This document shows positions 50,710 to 64,000 of a stretch of 64,000 nucleotides of DNA, piece after piece; the stretch's first letter is position 1; every line of letters starts with the position of its first letter. The translations under genes were made by a program, and so were the position numbers. This stretch comes from Paulinella micropora (Eukaryota > Cercozoa > Imbricatea > Euglyphida). Below the pieces are notes generated by a model. The model was not told where the DNA came from, made no database searches, and was given only the letters and a program-made list of their open reading frames with translations. Where the stretch lies: NCBI GenBank assembly GCA_009731375.1, contig BJOX01000017.1, positions 205,454 through 269,453 of the forward strand. Reading direction: 5' to 3'.

Positions 50710-51981
50710 CTATGTCTTTGAACGTAATGATGGGTGGTGTGTTGGTGTGTGGCTGAGCTTGTGGTGTTGGAGCTGGTTGTGGTGTTGAGGTTGTAGCGTG
50801 CCTCCCCGCCGTTCCCTCTTGGACTCCCCGGTCCCTGCAACAACACTGGGCAGTCCGGCAGATACCGGACTTCCACTCACATCGTGAGTCTCCTTCTTAT
50901 GCTTCTGTATGTATTTCCGAACATTCCCTTTTCGCGTGAATTGCAGATATTCCGTGTCAATGTCAGAATCATCCATACATGCTGCCATGGCATAATCATG
51001 TCTTATTTCATCTGAACATCGGGAATCATTGTCAGGATCATACTCATCTATCTCTTCTTCATCTTCTTCCTCATCGCCACCCTCACTCTGTCTTGGCGTG
51101 TCGCATGTGCGTGCTTGTGGTGTGGTGTGAGGTGTCGATGTGGTGGATGTGGGTGTTTGCGGTGCTGTTCCCTGGACCTGACTCCCCCTCACTTCCCCTC
51201 TCGCCTTATTCTTCTCCCTCTCTCTTACCCTCTGTGGAGATTGTTCAGTGAAAGTGGTAGTGAGATTGTGTGGTATCACTAACCCTCTCGCTTTCGCATC
51301 AGCTATTAAACCTCTCTCGTCTGGATAATAAGGTGATTTGGGGGGTCGGAGGTTGGGGCTGACAGATAGATCAAGTAAAGGGTACTCTGGGTCCTGATTT
51401 TTAGCGTGATATCCGCAGTATTCCCCGAAAACCATATGCGAAGCTTGCACGGCATTAGGCCCTTTCTTATCATGTTCAAGCGAAATCTGACAAGCGGTAT
51501 TCCTTTTGTTTTCCCCATGACACTTCAGAGAACGGGGCCTCTCTCGGCTATAGCTAGCTAGACTGAGTGGAGGGATTGAGGTGTCAGACGCTTGATGCTT
51601 TGGGGGTGCTTTGGTATGTTTGTGGCCTGAGGTTTTAGTAGTTTTGTTTAGTGAGGGTAGAGGGGCAAAACTGGGGTTAGGACTCCTAAATCTCTTACGT
51701 TCTGCCTGTGGGGAACGAACACCTGGCTCAGTCTGGGGTTCCCCAGACTCGACGTTCTCCCTTTGGGCCCCACTTTGTTGAACACCTGGCACAGACTGGG
51801 GTTCCCCAGCCTCGGCATTTCCTCTCCCTGATGTTTCAGGCTCCTCTTCGTCGTCATTTTCTCCTGACTCACTTCCCCCCATGATAATGAGTAATGTGTC
51901 TTCGTCTGACTCTTCTTTTTCTTCTTCTTCCTCCTCTCTCAGTAGAGCTATATCCTTCTTAGGCTTGTTCTTCTTGTTCAA
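50710..51981 (-). CDS. Copia Gag-Pol linker, 423 aa, low complexity
   Basis: The start MNKKNKPKKDIALLREEEEE overlaps the end of the Gag frame by 4 bp. The chain contains a duplicated unit (GEPQSVPGVQQSG and GEPQTEPGVRSPQ), a possible Cys/His cluster (LKCHGENKRNTACQISLEHD ... FGEYCGYHAKNQ) and an acidic run. It leads towards the protease. The Cys/His cluster could be a second nucleic-acid-binding element. Confidence 0.45.
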   Translation of the reverse strand: MNKKNKPKKDIALLREEEEEEKEESDEDTLLIIMGGSESGENDDEEEPETSGRGNAEAGEPQSVPGVQQSGAQRENVESGEPQTEPGVRSPQAERKRFRSPNPSFAPLPSLNKTTKTSGHKHTKAPPKHQASDTSIPPLSLASYSRERPRSLKCHGENKRNTACQISLEHDKKGPNAVQASHMVFGEYCGYHAKNQDPEYPLLDLSVSPNLRPPKSPYYPDERGLIADAKARGLVIPHNLTTTFTEQSPQRVREREKNKARGEVRGSQVQGTAPQTPTSTTSTPHTTPQARTCDTPRQSEGGDEEEDEEEIDEYDPDNDSRCSDEIRHDYAMAACMDDSDIDTEYLQFTRKGNVRKYIQKHKKETHDVSGSPVSAGLPSVVAGTGESKRERRGGTLQPQHHNQLQHHKLSHTPTHHPSLRSKT

Positions 51982-52646
51982 GTGTGTGTCTTTCCCTTTC
52001 TCTTACCCTTCTCTTGCTTGAGTTTATCATCTCTCTCTTGGTTTTGTTTCTTGGCCTTAGTGTCCGGGTAATACTTCTCCGTATGACCTTTCTTGTCACA
52101 CGCGAAACACGTAACTTTCAGCCACCATTCCTCCTTCTTCTTAAGCTTTCTGTACTTGCACTTACCCCCATCCCCTTCATCTTCCTGATCATCTAGCATG
52201 AGGTTTGTCTCCTTCTTCAGCTGCCTCGTGCTCTTGTTCGCTCTCGCTCTCTTCTCTTCTTCCTTCCACTTGTCCTTTCTCCACAATGCCCATGTGTCTC
52301 TCGCACTATCGACTAAGTCGTCAAATTTGGGTCTTAAGTTAGGTGGTAGGTTGTAGTGAAGTGCTTTGAAACTCTCTCCATATGCGGGGTGTCTTGCGAG
52401 CTTAGCAAGCAGGCTTCTTATGAGGTCATCCTCATCAAATGGGTGTGTTCTGTGACTCTCAACCTCTCCTTTCAGGGCGATGTAGTCATTTAACCATGCA
52501 TCCACATTCTGTCCGGGTTTGGGGTACATGTTCTCGAAAATTTGTGCTTTGATATTTTTGCTGATAACCTTGTTATCCTGGAACGACTCCGCAGCAGTAA
52601 GTGCTACAAAACGACGAGCTGCAAATATGTAAGCCGCGCCCTTCAC
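51978..52646 (-). CDS. Copia-type Gag with zinc knuckle, 222 aa
   Basis: The N-terminal 130 residues fit a retrotransposon Gag (UBN2-like) helical domain: NVDAWLNDYIALKGEVESHR, LIRSLLAKLARHPAYGESFK and LRPKFDDLVDSARDTWALWR. A basic stretch and a zinc knuckle TCFACDKKGHTEKYYP follow. The last Cys of CCHC is replaced by Tyr. It forms the particle shell. Its upstream end is the limit of recognisable copia sequence. Confidence 0.65.
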   Translation of the reverse strand: MKGAAYIFAARRFVALTAAESFQDNKVISKNIKAQIFENMYPKPGQNVDAWLNDYIALKGEVESHRTHPFDEDDLIRSLLAKLARHPAYGESFKALHYNLPPNLRPKFDDLVDSARDTWALWRKDKWKEEEKRARANKSTRQLKKETNLMLDDQEDEGDGGKCKYRKLKKKEEWWLKVTCFACDKKGHTEKYYPDTKAKKQNQERDDKLKQEKGKRKGKTHT

Positions 52647-53837
52647 TATCGAAAGTAAAGCCAGGTAGCTTTCTCATGTACTCATGAAATAGGAATAACG
52701 GCTTTTTCCTAGATTGGCCGGGCCAGGACAAAAAACCGCGAAAATTGCATTTTTTTTCCAGTCAAGATGGTGTCAAAAAAGTTGGGAACAAGCTTTCGTT
52801 TGTTAAGGGATCTCGACATACAACAGTAAGGTTTTCAAAAATAGCTTCCTGCCGACATATAAAATAAACTCACAACTAGAAAACTTGAATATAGTTAAAA
52901 CCACATTGAACAACTTTTTTTAAAGTCGAATTTATTCGAGTTACAGGGGAAAAAAACACAGGAAAAATCTCCTCCTAAACTACTGCATCTTTTTTCAAAC
53001 CGACTTCAAATTCTGAAAGCTCATACTCGATATTAGTCCCGACAAAATTTGGCGAATTAAAAACAACCTTTGCCTATCAACTTTTGTTCAATGAAAAAAC
53101 AGAAAATTTTGAATTTGAATTTGAAATTTAAATTTTAAACTTTTTCGATGTTTGAAAGCAGTGGGGACTAAATCGCATCGTGATCTTTCTAACAAAAAAA
53201 ACAGATTAAGAAATGTTAAAAACTCATTACGCCTATTTTGCCTCCGTTTGGACCCCACTAAAACGACCTAAAAAAATATGCAGAGCCACGAAACAAGCTA
53301 CCCCATCCGATCCTCCTTCTTTTGTAATACACATGGGCCGCCTCCTTGTCGTTGACGCATGCTTGTAATAGAAAGGCAAAGAGGATTCGGTTGAGTTTCT
53401 GTTTGCTCCTCAGACTTTCCTCTACTCGTTCATAATACCATGGTACAAAAAATATGAAGTGCCATTACCTTCAGGAGGACTGTTTATGAACAGATTGTTA
53501 TCAAGTTATACCGTCTGAGTTTAGTGGGCTCGCCGAGCCGGCATACCCTTCTGATGAGAATTTCAAACGATAATGTGTACATGCAGCGCAATTATATCAA
53601 CTTATGATATTTGGTTTATTGAAATGGCAAATCGCGACCACTGATCCTTGATTCAAAAAATGGAAAGTAAGATTCAACTTAATGTGATTCATTTTTGAAT
53701 ACTCTAGCCATAAAATCAAGCTTTCGAGGGCAAAAAATCAACCGACGCTCACACTGCAGGTTCACTGCCCAGTGCACCGACGTTCCGCAGTGACTCACTG
53801 CTCGAGCCAGACTTAGGCGGCCTCCTTGAGCTGTGTC
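52647..53837. other. Non-coding AT-rich stretch downstream of the methyltransferase gene
   Basis: About 1.2 kb with no open frame of note, no microsatellite and no LTR matching 45689-46094. Its right end should hold the 3' UTR of the arginine methyltransferase gene. Confidence 0.5.
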
Positions 53838-61956
<8,119 letters not shown>

Positions 61957-62039
61957 CACCGCGCAGCCTGCAGCCGCAACAACGACACCTGCCAACACCA
62001 CACACTGCAGAACCGAAACACTACGACAGAGAAGAGATG

Positions 62040-62079
62040 AAACACACACACACATACACACACATACACACACGTAACA

Positions 62080-62129
<50 letters not shown>

Positions 62130-62380
62130 GTATGTATGTATGTATGTATGTATGTATGTACGTATGTATGTATGTATGTATGTATGTATGTATGTATGTG
62201 TGTGTGTGTGTATGTGTGTATGTGTGTATTGATGTATGCATTTATGCATGCATGCATGCATGCATGTGTATGTATGTACGTACACGTACGTACATGTACG
62301 TACTTACGTACGTACGTACGTTGTATGTATGTATGTATGTATGTATGTATGTATGTATGTATGCATGTGTGTATTTACAT
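62040..62380. repeat. CA, CT and TATG/ACGT arrays
   Basis: Upstream of the methyltransferase start: ACAC (62040-62072), (CT)n (62082-62127), TATG arrays and a short alternating ACGT stretch (62275-62320), which is self-complementary. Confidence 0.9.
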
Positions 62381-62566
62381 ATATTTCTATCGTACGATCT
62401 TCACCAATTCTGCTGGGGTGGCTGCGCAGTGATTCTGCTTACACTTCGCTTGTTGGCTCCTTCTTCATTTGTTTCTTAGTTATTATGCTTAAAACAACAC
62501 TTTGTTCTCATGAAAGAAGAAGAAGAAGAAGAAGAAGAAGAAGAAGAAGAAGAAGAAGAAGAAGAG

Positions 62567-62623
<57 letters not shown>

Positions 62624-62625
62624 TA

Positions 62626-62857
62626 GTGCTTCTCTGTCAATGGCTGATGCAAATCTGCACATGCGCCTCCATCGTCTCACCCGTGAGGGGAGTACGAAGA
62701 ATTGACGATAGGCTCTAATGACACCCCCCGCAAGGGCAGTTCCAACACTTCCAGACGGACCGGTATGTTCAATGAAAATACTGGTGGCACCGACGGGAAT
62801 CGAACTGGCGACAGGGCCCAGATGGTAGAACTTGACCACTGGGCTATCACGGTGTCC
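62626..62857 (-). repeat. tRNA-derived SINE copy C, full length
   Basis: On the minus strand: tRNA-like head with A box TAGCCCAGTGG and B box GTTCGATTC, GGTGCCACCA end, a body with CCGTCTGGAAGTGTTGGAAC and a CATCAGCCATTGACAGAGAA 3' part, then an (ATT)n tail. It is about 232 bp and is the best reference copy here. Confidence 0.85.
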
Positions 62858-62923
62858 TAATAATAATAATAATAATAGTAATAATAATAATAAATAATAA
62901 TAATATTAATAATAATAATAATA

Positions 62924-63132
62924 GTGCTTCTCTGTCAATGGCTGATGCATTTCTGCACATGCGCCTCCATCGTCTCACCCGTGAGGGGAGTACGAAGAAT
63001 TGACGATAAGCTCTAATGACACCCCCGCAAGGGCAGTTCCAACACTTCCAGACGGACCGGTATGTTCAATGAAAATACTGGTGGCACCGACGGGAATCGA
63101 ACTGGCGACAGGGCCCAGATGGTAGAACTTGA
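62924..63132 (-). repeat. tRNA-derived SINE copy D, 5' truncated
   Basis: Same body as copy C, but the head stops after GTAGAACTTGA (plus strand) and goes directly into TAA repeats, so the A box is lost. Confidence 0.85.
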
Positions 63133-63225
<93 letters not shown>

Positions 63226-63301
63226 GATGAGGGGTATGGGAGGGTACGGGAGGAGTCCCGGTATGAGAGGGGTATGATACATATATAATAATAATATAAT
63301 A

Positions 63302-63376
<75 letters not shown>

Positions 63377-63379
63377 GTG
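63133..63379. repeat. TAA arrays with a short unique insert
   Basis: TAA repeats at 63133-63222 and 63288-63375 enclose a unique segment with TGAGGGGTATGGGAGGGTAC. No gene. Confidence 0.9.
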
Positions 63380-63513
63380 GTGCTTCTCTGTCAATGGCTG
63401 ATGCATTTCTGCACATGCGCCTCCATCGTCTCACCCGTGAGGAGAGTACGAAGAATTGACGATAGGCTGTAATGACACCCCCGCAAGGGCAGTTCCAACA
63501 CTTCCAGACGGAC
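63380..63513 (-). repeat. tRNA-derived SINE copy E, head missing
   Basis: Only the 3' body remains, ending at CCAGACGGAC (plus strand), where TAA repeats begin. Confidence 0.85.
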
Positions 63514-63563
63514 AATAATAATAATAATAATAATAATGATAAAGAAGAAGAAGAAGAAGAAGA

Positions 63564-63655
<92 letters not shown>

Positions 63656-63878
63656 TAGTAGTAGTACTAGTAGTAGAGAAGAAGAAGAAGAAGAAGAAGA
63701 AGAAGAAGAAGAAGAAGAAGAAGAAGAAGAAGAAGAAGAAGAAGGAGAAAAAGAAGAAGAAGAAGAAGAAGAAGAAGGAGAAGGAGAAGGAGAAGGAGGG
63801 GGAAGAAGAAGAAGAAGAAGAAGAAGAAGAAGAAGAAGAAGAAAAGAAGAAAAGAAGAAGAAGGAGAAGGAGGAGGAG

Positions 63879-63943
<65 letters not shown>
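63514..63943. repeat. TAA, GAA, GTA, GCA and GGA trinucleotide arrays
   Basis: Successive triplet arrays: TAA, AAG, TAG, CAG, TAG, AGA, GGA and TAA again. All are in the place where a SINE head or tail array is expected. Confidence 0.95.
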
Positions 63944-64000
63944 GTGCTTCTCTGTCAATGGCTGATGCAAATCTGCACATGCGCCTCCATCGTCTCACCC
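63944..64000 (-). repeat. tRNA-derived SINE copy F, runs off the window
   Basis: The first 57 bp of the body (GTGCTTCTCTGTCAATGGCT ...) match copies C-E and end at the window edge. Confidence 0.8.

Noticed and set aside
62275-62320. Alternating ACGT stretch as a palindromic origin
   Set aside because: It is a variant of the surrounding TATG microsatellite; self-complementarity follows from the repeat unit.

Overview
This window is a piece of nuclear genome from a eukaryote, most likely a single-celled alga or other protist. The host genes are split into short GC-rich exons by GT-AG introns (a few joins seem to need GC donors). The introns are packed with microsatellites. About half of the window is mobile or virus-derived DNA. 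Ten assembly gaps (runs of N) fall mostly in homopolymers or simple repeats. I could not name the species from the sequence.

Layout. (1) 1-5.5 kb: AT-rich, densely packed, bidirectional small genes that look virus-derived, resembling the gene content of polinton-like or other small protist DNA viruses: a broken fibre-like gene, a broken GIY-YIG-type nuclease, a tyrosine recombinase with telomere-resolvase-like features, a Lys/Glu-rich gene, and a 377-bp palindrome with almost no spacer at the right edge. (2) 5.5-9 kb: microsatellites, tRNA-derived SINE copies and three exons of an unidentified minus-strand host gene. (3) 9-11.8 kb: a decayed retroelement Gag with zinc knuckles and a 271-bp MITE-like foldback element. 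(4) 12.27-19.26 kb, minus: a ten-exon paraoxonase/arylesterase-like gene, divergent from an unidentified plus-strand gene at 19.77-20.51 kb. (5) 20,947-45,408: a 24.5-kb LTR retrotransposon of Ty3/gypsy type on the minus strand, with paired LTRs, a 4-bp target duplication, primer-binding site and polypurine tract. Its gag and pol are separated by a second element: (6) 30,220-39,200, a 9.0-kb terminal-inverted-repeat DNA element flanked by a 6-bp duplication. This carries a broken transposase-like gene with SAP and RanBP2-like zinc finger regions, a multi-exon unknown gene, and a SET-domain gene with a Cys-rich tail. (7) 45.7-52.65 kb, minus: a decayed Ty1/copia element. (8) 53.84-61.96 kb, minus: a protein arginine methyltransferase gene of at least 16 exons, whose core is interrupted by Pro/Ala-rich, basic and polyglutamine segments. 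(9) 62.6-64 kb: four more SINE copies alternating with TAA arrays.

How the parts relate. The two host enzymes (a lactonase/esterase-fold enzyme and an arginine methyltransferase) are unrelated housekeeping-type genes. They share one feature: their introns hold degenerate partial copies of neighbouring exons next to microsatellites. The LTR element and the DNA element form a nested insertion whose empty-site sequence can be read across the junction. The best candidates for something undescribed are the 9-kb SET-carrying TIR element and the recombinase plus palindrome pair at the left edge.
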